DNA of 64,000 nucleotides from Paenibacillus phytorum (GCF_013141715.1 NZ_WHOA01000037.1:1-64000), one strand, 5' to 3'. Counted from the stretch's first letter, positions 45,765 to 54,890 are shown. The notes: generated from the sequence alone by a model not told the origin. Numbers and translations: made by a program.

Positions 45765-46622
45765 TCAACTTAGAAAATACCGCTTTACATGCTGCGCCAC
45801 TTCTACCGGTGCGTATTTGTTGTCCGGAGCGAGATGATCTAGATTTGGTAAAATCAACGTTTGTGTTCGTGAAATTGTTTCATCCAATGCGCGAATCATT
45901 TGATGTACAGAATCTGGACTCTTCCCCCCAGAAATTAATAGGACATTCGCATCAATCATTTGGTAATTAGGGAAAGTGGATTCCAAGCGTTTCACTTCTC
46001 TGTGCTCTATTAAATTTTCTGGTAATAGATTTTCTATTTGATTCCAATGATTTCCGCGTATCACCAAACGTAAAATAAATTTTGCATACCATTTCGGCAA
46101 CCGTTTTAAGGGAGTGTGACCTGAACCCCTTACAAAGCTGGCAAACGCCCCCCTGAAATCTTTCTTATTCATGTCATTTTCATATTCAGGCAGCCAATCC
46201 CAATCCGTTGGTATCGACTTAATTGAAACGCCAGGTTCATAGACGGCCATTTTCTTAAACGTATTTGTTCGCGCAGCTTCCAAGGTTACAAGCCCACCGT
46301 AGCTATGACCGAATACATAGTTTGCTCCCGTTGCTTCTTGTACGCTTTTTACATCCTCACACTCCTTACGGATAGAGTAGTCAATCCCTAGCGGTCCACT
46401 CATTCCACGCCCACGTCGATCCATAACATGGACTGTAAAGGAATTCGATAATTCTTGGGCAAACTTCGTAAAATCATTCGAAGTACTAAGCGCCCCGTGA
46501 ATCACAATGAGACTCGGCCCCTTACCTATACTTTGGTAGCCAATTGTGGTTCCGTCCGTCGAAACTACGGTTGAATGGGTAAACGAATCCAAATCGTTCG
46601 AATTTATTTTTACACTTACCAT
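45765..46622 (-). CDS. Alpha/beta hydrolase
   Basis: Hydrolase of about 285 residues with IVIHGALSTSNDF (oxyanion HG, about 36-48), MDRRGRGMSG near 72, and nucleophile Ser in VFGHSYGGLV near 106. The acid is probably Asp in LLISGGKSPD or nearby, and the His is in NLDHLAPDN. Two ATGs six bases apart exist; 46622 is preferred because GGGGAGGG is better spaced. No signal peptide; the substrate is unknown. Monocistronic. Confidence 0.88.
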   Translation of the reverse strand: MVSVKINSNDLDSFTHSTVVSTDGTTIGYQSIGKGPSLIVIHGALSTSNDFTKFAQELSNSFTVHVMDRRGRGMSGPLGIDYSIRKECEDVKSVQEATGANYVFGHSYGGLVTLEAARTNTFKKMAVYEPGVSIKSIPTDWDWLPEYENDMNKKDFRGAFASFVRGSGHTPLKRLPKWYAKFILRLVIRGNHWNQIENLLPENLIEHREVKRLESTFPNYQMIDANVLLISGGKSPDSVHQMIRALDETISRTQTLILPNLDHLAPDNKYAPVEVAQHVKRYFLS

Positions 46623-46751
46623 ATCCATTTCCCTCCCCTACAACCCAGTCTCCAGGTTGAATAATACTAGTGTTTTCATTATATAATGACGACACTGCTA
46701 TTCATTCAAGCGCGGGTATGAAATCACACTCCGTCTTGAGACCGAACCAAA

Positions 46752-46783
46752 GAAAAAAAGACATGCTGATTTCCCAGCATGCC
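46752..46783 (-). terminator. Terminator of the YolD-like gene
   Basis: Minus-strand GGCATGCTG / CAGCATGTC stem followed by TTTTTTTC. Confidence 0.88.
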
Positions 46784-46811
46784 TTCCTTTAGAACTGTCC
46801 TTGCAAAAGTA

Positions 46812-47039
46812 CTACTCCACCAATTCTACATTCAAAATATCGTCAAATGCTACCCAATCCGTACCATTTTCGTGGGATAACTTTACTCTTCTAATCTCTT
46901 GATCAATTTTGGTTATTAGACCTGTAATTTGCCCATCCCCAGCCTCATTATAAATCTTTACAATAATAAATTGCTGGCTAAGTAAGGCATTAGCCATTAC
47001 GTTGGCTATCTCTTTATTCTCACGATTACTTATACTCAT
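46812..47039 (-). CDS. YolD-like family protein
   Basis: Small protein of 75 residues with the YolD pattern: GQITGLITKIDQEIRRVKL in the middle and WVAFDDILNVELVE at the end. YolD-like proteins often accompany Y-family DNA polymerases (UvrX/YqjW) in Bacillales, but no polymerase gene is adjacent here. The function is not established; a DNA-damage-related role is plausible from the family. Confidence 0.85.
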   Translation of the reverse strand: MSISNRENKEIANVMANALLSQQFIIVKIYNEAGDGQITGLITKIDQEIRRVKLSHENGTDWVAFDDILNVELVE

Positions 47040-47204
47040 TAGTACTCAACTCCAATCCCAGAACATTTGTTCTAAGCCTATTATACTTTTAGTAGGATGA
47101 GTGGTAAAGAGTTAATGGTCAATCCTTTATTTCTTAGAACAAAGGGCTACTATCCTGCCTAATACGCTGAGCCATTGATCATGTACTGGACCCCACAAAA
47201 GAAA

Positions 47205-47250
47205 CAGCGGCGGACTAGGACTCAAAAATAAGTCTTAGACTGCCGCTGCT
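47205..47250 (-). terminator. Terminator of the MacB-like ABC operon
   Basis: Long minus-strand stem CAGCGGCAGTCTAAGACT / AGTCCTAGTCCGCCGCTG with an AT-rich loop, just after the ATPase stop. Confidence 0.8.
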
Positions 47251-47272
47251 ATTATTGTGGCTCCACTACTCG

Positions 47273-47989
47273 TCAAACTAACACTGAAACGTGGGTTTGG
47301 GCACTACTTTTTTGTTTTTCGATTAGTTTTCCATTCTCAAGAAAAAGCACTCGATCACAAAGAGGCAGTATTCGGTCATCATGAGTAACCATAACCGCGC
47401 TCTTTCGCTGATCCTTTACTTGCTTCGCGATCATACTCACTATATCGTGCCCTCGTGAGGCATCTAAGCTTGCTGTTGGTTCATCTGCGAATAGGACAGC
47501 TGGGTCATTCATTAAGGCTCTTGCAATAGCTACCCGTTGACGCTCCCCCCCTGAGAGTTTATCAGGATATGCGGTTCGTCGATGAGACAATCCCATCTTA
47601 TCGAGTAACTCTTTAGCACGTTTGGTTGCCTTCGCCTTTTCCATCCCGGCAAGCTTGCTTACTAAAACTAATTGTTCTTCAACTTTCAAGTACGGAATCA
47701 AGTTAGCGCTTTGAAAAATAAATCCGATTTTTTGAAGTCGTAGATCAGAAAGTGCTTGCTTGTCTTTACCGATAATGGATTCTCCATCGAGTAGAACATG
47801 CCCACTCGTTGGTTCAAGAAGTGCTCCTGCTATGGACAGAAACGTACTTTTGCCCGAGCCTGAAGGGCCCATTACCGCGACTAGTTCACCTTCGGCCACC
47901 TCAAGGTTTAGCTTATCCAAAATCGTTCTTTCCATACCGCCATCCTCAAAAGTCCGTGTAATCTCCTGTAATACAAGTCTGTTTTTCAT
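47273..47989 (-). CDS. ABC transporter ATP-binding protein (MacB/LolD type)
   Basis: ATPase of 238 residues: Walker A GPSGSGKST (near 42), Q-loop FIFQSANLIPYL, signature KLSGGERQRVAIARA (near 144), Walker B VLFADEPTASLD, H-loop VTHD. This is the standard composition of MacB-like ATPases acting with an FtsX-type permease. It overlaps the permease gene by 4 bp. The pair probably serves peptide or antimicrobial resistance, or lipoprotein-like export. Confidence 0.92.
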   Translation of the reverse strand: MKNRLVLQEITRTFEDGGMERTILDKLNLEVAEGELVAVMGPSGSGKSTFLSIAGALLEPTSGHVLLDGESIIGKDKQALSDLRLQKIGFIFQSANLIPYLKVEEQLVLVSKLAGMEKAKATKRAKELLDKMGLSHRRTAYPDKLSGGERQRVAIARALMNDPAVLFADEPTASLDASRGHDIVSMIAKQVKDQRKSAVMVTHDDRILPLCDRVLFLENGKLIEKQKSSAQTHVSVLV

Positions 47990-49113
47990 GCTGCTGTCCT
48001 CCCAATCGCATCCAGAGCGTCAATTTTGGCGACTTTCCATACCGAAAATAGTGAACCGGCCAAAGACATTGTTATAAAGGACAGGCAAGTAAGTGCCAAG
48101 GTGGAAAAGCCTAATTGAAATGGCATGGAACTTGGCAATACGGCCTCAAACAATTGAACCAATAGGACGCTAAGGACCAAACTGCCGACCGATAAGACCA
48201 ACACCTGCAGCGTCACACTTCTAGCTAGATAGGCAGTACGTGTACCGATGGCTTTCAATATACCAAATTGACTGGTTTTCTGAATCGTGATGACATAAAA
48301 GAATACAGCCAGTACAAAGGCAGAGATTACAAATAAGAATACAATCATCATCATAAGCGAACCTTGCTCTTCTTTGTAACCAGGAATCCCAGATACGGCC
48401 TCAGACTTCGTTATCACTTCCGTATTGGGCAGCGCGGACTGAAGCTCCTTAACTTTTTCTTTCGAGGCTTTAATGGCAACTGCATTGTAAACTTTACTGT
48501 CTGCTGCTAATTCAGTTCCTTGACGTGTAAGTGTCTGCGCTTGAAGATTAAGCCAGTCCTGCTTATTTAGAAAGACAGCAGGAGCATGACTGAATGACTC
48601 GTTTTTTACAAATCCGCTTACAGTCCATTTTGTTCCCGAAGCTTGATCTACAATGATTGAGCCAATTTTGACTCCAGAATTAGACAGCTTTTGATCAACA
48701 AGAACATGTCCTTTTGTCTGATCCGAGATGGGTGAACCTTCTGTTACTGTTGGCGCCAGCCAGCTATCGAGATTAACGGCGAGCAAAGCAACATCAATCT
48801 TCCCAGTATCTCCTGATGGAACAACGGTTGTCATTTTCAGACCAAGTGGCTCTGCATTCTCTTTCCCTACTAGTAAGCCAGTCTTTTCAACCTGATTCTG
48901 ATCGACCTGGGATCGGGTGAAACGGTGATTAGAGTCTTGTCCTAAGACAAAATGTGTTGCATCCATATTCTTAACAGAAGCGGCGTTGTCATACGCAAGC
49001 CCCTGTGCAAGCCCAGTGACGAACATAACAAGAAATGCAACCAGCACCATAATTGTAGCGATCAACGAATACCGTGCCTTAGCAAACCTCATTTCTCGAA
49101 TAGCTAGAAACAT
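47986..49113 (-). CDS. FtsX-like ABC permease (MacB type)
   Basis: Permease of 375 residues with TM1 at about 15-37, a periplasmic-core-like extracellular domain (about 45-245), and three C-terminal TM helices (about 253-275, 300-322, 335-358). This is the four-TM FtsX/MacB layout. RBS GGAGGG. First gene of the two-gene exporter; a two-component partner is not adjacent. Confidence 0.9.
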   Translation of the reverse strand: MFLAIREMRFAKARYSLIATIMVLVAFLVMFVTGLAQGLAYDNAASVKNMDATHFVLGQDSNHRFTRSQVDQNQVEKTGLLVGKENAEPLGLKMTTVVPSGDTGKIDVALLAVNLDSWLAPTVTEGSPISDQTKGHVLVDQKLSNSGVKIGSIIVDQASGTKWTVSGFVKNESFSHAPAVFLNKQDWLNLQAQTLTRQGTELAADSKVYNAVAIKASKEKVKELQSALPNTEVITKSEAVSGIPGYKEEQGSLMMMIVFLFVISAFVLAVFFYVITIQKTSQFGILKAIGTRTAYLARSVTLQVLVLSVGSLVLSVLLVQLFEAVLPSSMPFQLGFSTLALTCLSFITMSLAGSLFSVWKVAKIDALDAIGRTAA

Positions 49114-49254
49114 TGTGATTCCCTCCTTCGTAATGACTACAGTATAGGAATCGAATATGAACGGAAAATGAATAACAGGTTACAGCTGAGGTAGCGTTAC
49201 CTGTATCCGTATTTAATCCGAATGCTCAAAGTAAGATTTAAACATAAAGTACAC

Positions 49255-49289
49255 AAAAACAAGCTTACCCTTAGGATAAGCTTGTTTAA
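49255..49289 (-). terminator. Terminator of the TetR gene at 49346
   Basis: AAACAAGCTTA / TAAGCTTGTTT stem with GTTTTTGTG on the minus strand. Confidence 0.85.
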
Positions 49290-49345
49290 AGCAAATCTGC
49301 CTGTTTACTCGCGGCTGAGCAGCTCTTTTTCTAACGGCATATTCG

Positions 49346-49954
49346 TTACCTCTTCGTCGAGCCTTTGATCGCGGTCTTCGCAACAGTCGGATGATAGTTG
49401 ATGATTTTCACCAACTGCTCCTGCATGTAAGTCGGAGAATGCTTAAAACCGCTCTCCACCCAATGGAATATAAGCCCCAGCAACGCATTAAGCGAATAAA
49501 TAATCAACAGTTCTTCATCGATGTCCTTTCTTGTATAGACAAGCTCCTCAGTGGAAATCTTCTTCAGCGCGATGAACATTTTCTCCCGGAGCGCCATTAG
49601 CATGTCGCTCTTCATAAACACGGTGTAAATCGTGGAATGCTCATAGATATGCTCGAAAAGCATAACGGAATGCGCCTTGAGCTGATCGACGTGGAAGAAC
49701 TCTACCTTCTCGTACGGTGCGCGGAAGGAGAGCAATAATTTCTCGATCAGGTCGGAAATAATATCGTCAAGCAGTGTATCCTTGCTTTCATAATTGGAAT
49801 AGAACGTCCCGCGGTTATAATTCGCAAACTCCACGATTTCCGTAATGGATATCGCCTTGAACGGCTTGTCCGCCATTAGCGTCAGCAGCGCATGCCGTAA
49901 GGCCGCCCGGCTGCGGACGATGCGGCGGTCCGTTTTTTCCCCTTTGTCGGTCAT
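49346..49954 (-). CDS. TetR-family regulator, divergent from an SDR gene
   Basis: Regulator of 202 residues: N-terminal TetR HTH with PFKAISITEIVEFANYNRGT FYSNYESKD-type recognition region (about 30-60) and a C-terminal helical ligand domain (like the TetR_C_33 group with an LGLIFHWVESGFKHSP segment). It lies divergent from the SDR gene with 221 bp between them, so it probably represses that gene. Confidence 0.88.
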   Translation of the reverse strand: MTDKGEKTDRRIVRSRAALRHALLTLMADKPFKAISITEIVEFANYNRGTFYSNYESKDTLLDDIISDLIEKLLLSFRAPYEKVEFFHVDQLKAHSVMLFEHIYEHSTIYTVFMKSDMLMALREKMFIALKKISTEELVYTRKDIDEELLIIYSLNALLGLIFHWVESGFKHSPTYMQEQLVKIINYHPTVAKTAIKGSTKR

Positions 49955-50175
49955 GCCTGTTATTCCTTTCTTTACGACTTATTAAACAAAATTAGCCGAG
50001 TTGTTCGTTACCTGACAAACTTATCATTTTTACTGATTGTAATCCCTTTCAATACTTCATTATACTCGAAGTAACGGATGTTCTCTATTGAACATGTGTT
50101 AATTATCTTTTAGGAACAGCCGGGATGATTTATCAAATGAGTTAAATAATAAGAAAACGATGGAGGGATTTCGTC

Positions 50176-50934
50176 ATGAGATTATCCGGAAAAGTTGCTG
50201 TTGTTACTGGTGCCGCTTCAGGCATGGGAAAAGCCATCGCGGAATTGTATGCTGCAGAAGGGGCGAAAGTTGCTGTGTCCGACCTTCGCGTTGAAGCCGC
50301 GCAAGCCGTTGTGGACGGGATTACCACCAAAGGCGGCACTGCTTTCGCAATTGCGGCTAACGTCGCTAATGAAGATGACGTCCAATTGCTTATTAATACA
50401 ACCGTCGAGAAGTACGGAACAGTAGATATTCTCGTTAACAACGCCGGCATTATGGACAACTTCGTACCAGCCGGAGACCTGACGGACGAGCTGTGGGAAC
50501 GTGTCTTCGCAATCAATACAACGGGCCCGATGAGAACGATCCGCAAAGTTATTCCGATCTATCTGGAGAAACAAAGAGGTGTCATCGTTAACATCGCTTC
50601 CGCAGGCGGCTTGATGGGCTCCCGTGCCGGTGCGGCTTATACAGCTGCGAAGCACGCGGTCGTCGGTCTTACGAAAAACGTCGGTTTCCAATATGCGCCT
50701 AAAGGCATCCGCTGTAATGCCATTGCGCCAGGTGGCGTCAATACCAACATTGGCACATCCATCACAAGCCCGAACCCATTCGGTATGGAAAGAGCGATGG
50801 CCGGCATCAACCTCAACCCACGCGCAGGCGAGCCGGAAGAGATCGCAAAAGTGGCATTATTCCTCGCCTCCGATGATGCAAGCTTCGTAAACGGAACAGT
50901 TGTAACGGCCGATGCTGGCTGGACCGCTTATTAA
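50176..50934 (+). CDS. Short-chain dehydrogenase/reductase (SDR)
   Basis: NAD(P)-dependent oxidoreductase of 252 residues: TGAASGMGKA (about 12-21) cofactor loop, NNAG (about 89-92), catalytic Ser in IASAGG and YxxxK in YTAAKHA (about 155-161). A C-terminal VNGTVVTADAGWTAY ending is typical of classical SDRs. RBS GGAGGG. A terminator follows; the substrate is unknown. Probably controlled by the divergent TetR protein. Confidence 0.92.
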   Translation: MRLSGKVAVVTGAASGMGKAIAELYAAEGAKVAVSDLRVEAAQAVVDGITTKGGTAFAIAANVANEDDVQLLINTTVEKYGTVDILVNNAGIMDNFVPAGDLTDELWERVFAINTTGPMRTIRKVIPIYLEKQRGVIVNIASAGGLMGSRAGAAYTAAKHAVVGLTKNVGFQYAPKGIRCNAIAPGGVNTNIGTSITSPNPFGMERAMAGINLNPRAGEPEEIAKVALFLASDDASFVNGTVVTADAGWTAY

Positions 50935-50949
50935 GATACATCACAAATT

Positions 50950-50980
50950 AGGAGCAGGTCGCCGCGGCGCCTGCTCCTTT
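50950..50980 (+). terminator. Terminator of the SDR gene
   Basis: AGGAGCAGG-(TCGCCGCGGCG)-CCTGCTCCT followed by TTCTA, shortly after the stop. Confidence 0.85.
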
Positions 50981-51075
50981 CTATAAATAAAAACATTAAG
51001 CCCCAGGTATAGCCACTGCTTAATGTTTGAGTTATACATAGATACTTTAATTGATTACCTTCATAGACTATATAT

Positions 51076-51549
51076 TTACCAAACAGGTCTTGTCCTCGAT
51101 GATAATTTACCTTCATTTGCTATATGAACTAATTTTGTTAAATCTTCTTTGAGCATATGCATTCGTTCGATACCTATATTTTCAATCCAGCGTCCCTCAA
51201 TCTCAGTTAGTATCTTCTCTTTTGCTTTCACTACTGACCAACCTCGTTCGGACAAAACAATAATTTTCCCCCTTTTATCAGTGGGATGATTTTGTCGTAT
51301 TACATAACCACTATTCTCAAGATAATCCACCATTTTACTTACAGCCTGCTTTGTAATGCCTAAAAACTCAGCTAGTTCTATACCTGTTGCTCCACTAGGA
51401 GTGATACATTTAAACATAAAGCCATGTGCAGGTCTAATATCTCCAAACCCTAATTCGCTCAATCTGTCATGTAGTTCATCAATCAATGCACTAAAGGATA
51501 ATGACAAAAGTGATGTAAGATCCAATTCACTATATATGGGATGATTCAT
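51076..51549 (-). CDS. MarR-family regulator
   Basis: Winged-helix repressor of 157 residues. The HTH is in GIELAEFLGITKQAVSKMVDYL (about 62-83) and the wing in RQNHPTDKRGKIIVLSERG. Start at 51549 with RBS AAGGAGGT. Two large palindromes sit between it and the divergent DUF3238-azoreductase operon; one covers the -35 box of that operon, so it very likely represses both directions and is relieved by an electrophile, quinone or phenolic compound (inference from the azoreductase target). Confidence 0.9.
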   Translation of the reverse strand: MNHPIYSELDLTSLLSLSFSALIDELHDRLSELGFGDIRPAHGFMFKCITPSGATGIELAEFLGITKQAVSKMVDYLENSGYVIRQNHPTDKRGKIIVLSERGWSVVKAKEKILTEIEGRWIENIGIERMHMLKEDLTKLVHIANEGKLSSRTRPVW

Positions 51550-51562
51550 CCAAAATACCTCC

Positions 51563-51595
51563 TTAAATAAAGTCAATTAAGTTGACTTTATTTAA
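51563..51595. promoter_or_regulatory. MarR operator 1
   Basis: Perfect 14-bp inverted repeat TTAAATAAAGTCAA-(TTAAG)-TTGACTTTATTTAA covering the -35 of the rightward promoter and lying just upstream of the MarR RBS. Confidence 0.85.
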
Positions 51596-51610
51596 ATCGT
51601 ATTGTACTAT
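51582..51610 (+). promoter_or_regulatory. Promoter of the DUF3238-azoreductase operon
   Basis: TTGACT (51582-51587), 17-bp spacer, TACTAT (51605-51610). The -35 is inside MarR operator 1, and operator 2 covers the start of transcription. Confidence 0.82.
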
Positions 51611-51617
51611 ATCAAAC

Positions 51618-51638
51618 ATAGTCAATCAAGTTGACTAT
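51618..51638. promoter_or_regulatory. MarR operator 2
   Basis: ATAGTCAA-(TCAAG)-TTGACTAT shares the AGTCAA-N5-TTGACT core with operator 1 and is centred 49 bp away. Confidence 0.82.
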
Positions 51639-51681
51639 AGGATTCACCGAAATAAAAATCAATAAATTAAGGAGGTTTCTC

Positions 51682-52266
51682 ATGGCTACTATCGTTAAAA
51701 TTAGAGGAAGTGTCTTTGCACCGTATGCTTGGTTGGAACCTATTAAAGATTCTGCAACAGGAAAAATACTGGAATATGCTGGCGATGCACGTGAATTCAC
51801 ACCATACGCTGTAAACACAATGCGGTCAAGATTAGAACAAGAAGTGATTATTGATTTTTATAAAAAAGAAATTTTTACACATGAAAATGCTTGTATCGTA
51901 ACTGTGAAAGTCACAAATCCAGATGGTTCTATTGATTATAAAAAAGGAAAAGCAGAGACAATAAACATTATATGTACTAATATTGTGTGGCGCTCTGATG
52001 AAGTTTCTTTTGAAATGAGGGCAAGTGCCAGTAACCCTTTAAATACAGCAGCACCTGCGGCTGACTATTCATTAACTCTACGTGTTAGCGAAAGTGGTCT
52101 GGCGCAAATTGAAGGTTCCCATGATGGGTTCCCCTGCTATGAATTTTATAAACAAACAGATTTTGGCCCATTTGAATTAATTTATAAACATGATTTCAGA
52201 GAAACTGGTGACACTCCAGAAGCGCTAGCCGGAGAAATGGAATACAGTTTTAAATTGACAATCTAG
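51682..52266 (+). CDS. DUF3238-like protein, paralogue 1
   Basis: Soluble protein of 194 residues with no signal or TM segment. Conserved blocks: MATIVKIRGSVFAPYAWLEP, GDAREFTPYAVNTMRSRLEQ, SHDGFPCYEFYKQ, HDFRETGDTPEALAGEMEYS. I associate this pattern with DUF3238 proteins of Bacillales; function unknown. Start set at 51682 (RBS AAGGAGGT). The gene lies first behind the MarR-controlled promoter. It is followed by a paralogue about 60-65% identical and an azoreductase, which suggests a role in redox or electrophile stress. Confidence 0.78.
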   Translation: MATIVKIRGSVFAPYAWLEPIKDSATGKILEYAGDAREFTPYAVNTMRSRLEQEVIIDFYKKEIFTHENACIVTVKVTNPDGSIDYKKGKAETINIICTNIVWRSDEVSFEMRASASNPLNTAAPAADYSLTLRVSESGLAQIEGSHDGFPCYEFYKQTDFGPFELIYKHDFRETGDTPEALAGEMEYSFKLTI

Positions 52267-52289
52267 ATATAAAACCAGAGGTGTATCTC

Positions 52290-52874
52290 ATGACTAATAT
52301 CGTTAAAATTAGAGCAAGCGTATTTATTCCTATGTCCTGGACAGAACCAAGGAAAGATATTCAAACCGGAAACGTAATCCAATTCGAAGGTGACTCACGT
52401 GAATTTAACCCTTATGCTGTAAACACTATGCGTTCCAGAATTGAACAAGAAGTAGTTGTAGATTTTTACAAAAATGAAATTTTCTCATATGCGAATACTG
52501 GCATATCTACAGAAAGAGTCACAACTCCAGATGGTTCCGTTAATCAACTAACAGGAAAAGCTAGTACAGACGGTATTTTGTGCACAGATATTCTATGGAG
52601 TTTTGATGGCGTCAAGTTTCAAATGAGTGCAAGTGCTAGCAACCCATTAAATATATATGCACCTACCGTTGACTATTTATTAACCGTATATGTCCAAAAA
52701 AATGGGATTGTCGATATTCAAGGTGCACATGATGGATTCCCTTGTTTTGAATTTTATAAGCAAATAAATTTTGGGCCGTTTGAACAAATTTATACACATG
52801 ATTTCAGAGAAACTGGTGATACACCTGAAGCTCTAGCTGGAGAAATGGAGTATAGTTTTAAAAAAATATTATAA
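52290..52874 (+). CDS. DUF3238-like protein, paralogue 2
   Basis: Protein of 194 residues, collinear with the preceding gene product: ASVFIPMSWTEPRKDIQTGN, GDSREFNPYAVNTMRSRIEQ, AHDGFPCFEFYKQ, HDFRETGDTPEALAGEMEYS. The start is the ATG at 52290 with AGAGGTG. It lies 23 bp after its paralogue in the same transcript; a tandem duplication retained with clear divergence in the middle third. Confidence 0.78.
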   Translation: MTNIVKIRASVFIPMSWTEPRKDIQTGNVIQFEGDSREFNPYAVNTMRSRIEQEVVVDFYKNEIFSYANTGISTERVTTPDGSVNQLTGKASTDGILCTDILWSFDGVKFQMSASASNPLNIYAPTVDYLLTVYVQKNGIVDIQGAHDGFPCFEFYKQINFGPFEQIYTHDFRETGDTPEALAGEMEYSFKKIL

Positions 52875-52890
52875 AATCGAGGAACAGAAA

Positions 52891-53517
52891 ATGACAACAG
52901 TTTTATTTGTAAAAGCAAACAATCGTCCAGCCGCACAAGCGGTTAGTGTGAAATTATATGAAGCTTTTTTAGCGAGCTATAAAGAATCACATCCAAATGA
53001 TACAGTGGCAGAGCTTGATTTATACAATGAAGATTTGCCATATGTAGGGGTAGATATGATTAACGGTACATTTAAGGCTAGTAGAGGACTTGATTTAACA
53101 ATAGAAGAAGCAAAGGCTGTAGCTGTTGCTGATAAATATTTAGATCAATTTCTTGCAGCTGATAAAGTTGTGTTTGGTTTCCCGTTATGGAATTTAACAA
53201 TCCCTGCTGTATTACACACATATATTGATTACCTAAACCGCGCGGGCAAAACATTTAAATATACGCCGGAAGGTCCAGTAGGTCTTATTGGAAATAAGAA
53301 AATTGCATTATTAAACGCAAGTGGCGGTGTATATTCTGAAGGACCAAAAGCTGAAATGGAAATGGCTGTTAAATATGTAGCAAGTATGATGGGCTTCTTC
53401 GGTGTAAAAGATATGGAGACAGTAGTGATTGAAGGTCACAACCAATTCCCTAATGAATCAGAAGAAATCATTGCCGCAGGGCTTGAAAAAGCTGTTAAAG
53501 TAGCAAGTACGTTCTAA
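52891..53517 (+). CDS. FMN-dependent NADH-azoreductase
   Basis: Flavodoxin-fold reductase of 208 residues. It reduces azo bonds and quinones with NADH and FMN. Blocks: an N-terminal VLFVKANNRP phosphate-binding region, VFGFPLWNLTIPAVLHTYID (about 90-109) at the active site, and LLNASGGVY near 142. RBS GAGGAA. Third gene of the MarR-controlled operon; the AT-rich coding sequence resembles Bacillus azoR genes. Likely protects against quinone or thiol-reactive stress. Confidence 0.93.
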   Translation: MTTVLFVKANNRPAAQAVSVKLYEAFLASYKESHPNDTVAELDLYNEDLPYVGVDMINGTFKASRGLDLTIEEAKAVAVADKYLDQFLAADKVVFGFPLWNLTIPAVLHTYIDYLNRAGKTFKYTPEGPVGLIGNKKIALLNASGGVYSEGPKAEMEMAVKYVASMMGFFGVKDMETVVIEGHNQFPNESEEIIAAGLEKAVKVASTF

Positions 53518-53565
53518 TTTATTTATAACTACTACCCCAATAAGGTGTAAAATCGATCAAGCGGC

Positions 53566-53622
53566 ATAAAAATGGCTTCCTCTATCGTCTAATACGACGA
53601 AGCGGAAGCCATTAAAAATATT
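53566..53622 (+). terminator. Bidirectional terminator between azoreductase and monooxygenase genes
   Basis: AATGGCTTCC / GGAAGCCATT stem with A- and T-runs on both sides (extended outward by GGTGTAA / TTACACC), between convergent genes. Confidence 0.82.
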
Positions 53623-53690
53623 ACACCTACCCTTTTGAGGTTTCAGCTGTATACCTCGAACATTGAATCCCCCATTTTCGAGTGTTTTTT

Positions 53691-54890
53691 CTAATCATAT
53701 TCCTTTAATGTGATCCCCTTAGCGGCTTTGGCAATCATTTTTACAACCATTTTAAACATGACGGTCATCAGGAATGGCACCCGCAACATCCAATTGCGCA
53801 GCAAGATTTTGAAATGTGAGTTTTCGACCATACTTTCCGCTGCAAAAAGTCCTACCTTCTGGTTCTTCTCCGCAAATGTTCTCATCTCTTGTTCGTAGAG
53901 GGCAGAAGCTTTGGCGTAATCACCTTGAGCAGCCTTCAGCTCTCCGGCGAGTACATAGGCTCCGACTAGCGCAAGGCTAGTACCTTGACCGGAAAGTGGG
54001 GACGGGCAATATGCCGCATCACCTACGAGCGCAACACGACCTTTGGACCATGTCGGCATTTGGATCTGGCAAATCTCATCAAAGTAAAAATCTGGCGCGT
54101 CTTTCATCGCATGCAGCAGGTGCTGTGTTTCCCAGCCCATTTCGTTACCGAAGACGCTGTTGACAAGATTTTTTTGTTCTTCCGCATCATGTCTGTCGTA
54201 CGTTAAGGTCCCCGATTTGAATATGAATAATCCTTTCGCCTCCGTATTGTCACGTGCGCTATATATGCCCACCGTTTTGCCGGGAATCGTATATAACTGC
54301 TGATTGTGATCAAGATTGAGATAATTATCAGTGGTAAAGATCGCGATATAGCAGCCAAGCGTACGTTTAAACTGTTCTTCTTCGCCAAAAGTCAGTCTTC
54401 GAACGTTGGAATGAAGACCGTCCGCGCCAATCACCAAGTCGAATATCTGCGGCTTGCTATGGGCAAATCGAACCTCTGCACCCGCTTCAGTTTCTTGAAT
54501 GGCGGTAATTGAATCCCCCCAAATGTAGTTAGCCTTATCCTTAGTTAGATTGTACAAAATGTCACCCAGATCGTCGCGCATGATTTCGATGTCCATGCCG
54601 TGCTCATTCCCCACACTCGCCTCACTCAATCGACCTTCAATCTTGCCGCTGCTGTTCACAAAATAAACGCCCGTCATGTGTGTATCTGCCGCACGAACTT
54701 GTTCGAGAATGCCCATTTTCTCAAGTACTGAAATGGCCGCTCCGCGGATATCTACTCCGTAACCGCCCTTACGTAGTGCGGGAGCACGTTCCACGATTGT
54801 CACTTCGAAACCGTAACGGTGCAGCCAGTAGGCAAGTATAGGCCCTGCAACGCTAGCCCCGGAAATTAGAATTCGTTTTGCTTGTGTCAT
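53691..54890 (-). CDS. FAD-dependent monooxygenase (PHBH/UbiH superfamily)
   Basis: Aromatic-ring-hydroxylase-like flavoprotein of 399 residues. It has an ISGASVAGPILAYWL dinucleotide-binding motif (about 8-22), GYGVDIRGAA near 42, the DG motif IGADGLHSNVRR near 155 and the second FAD motif GDAAYCPSPLSGQGTSLAL near 290. This resembles TetX-like and other class A monooxygenases. RBS AGGAG. Divergent from a TetR gene, so probably induced by its own substrate, an aromatic compound or antibiotic. Confidence 0.9.
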   Translation of the reverse strand: MTQAKRILISGASVAGPILAYWLHRYGFEVTIVERAPALRKGGYGVDIRGAAISVLEKMGILEQVRAADTHMTGVYFVNSSGKIEGRLSEASVGNEHGMDIEIMRDDLGDILYNLTKDKANYIWGDSITAIQETEAGAEVRFAHSKPQIFDLVIGADGLHSNVRRLTFGEEEQFKRTLGCYIAIFTTDNYLNLDHNQQLYTIPGKTVGIYSARDNTEAKGLFIFKSGTLTYDRHDAEEQKNLVNSVFGNEMGWETQHLLHAMKDAPDFYFDEICQIQMPTWSKGRVALVGDAAYCPSPLSGQGTSLALVGAYVLAGELKAAQGDYAKASALYEQEMRTFAEKNQKVGLFAAESMVENSHFKILLRNWMLRVPFLMTVMFKMVVKMIAKAAKGITLKEYD

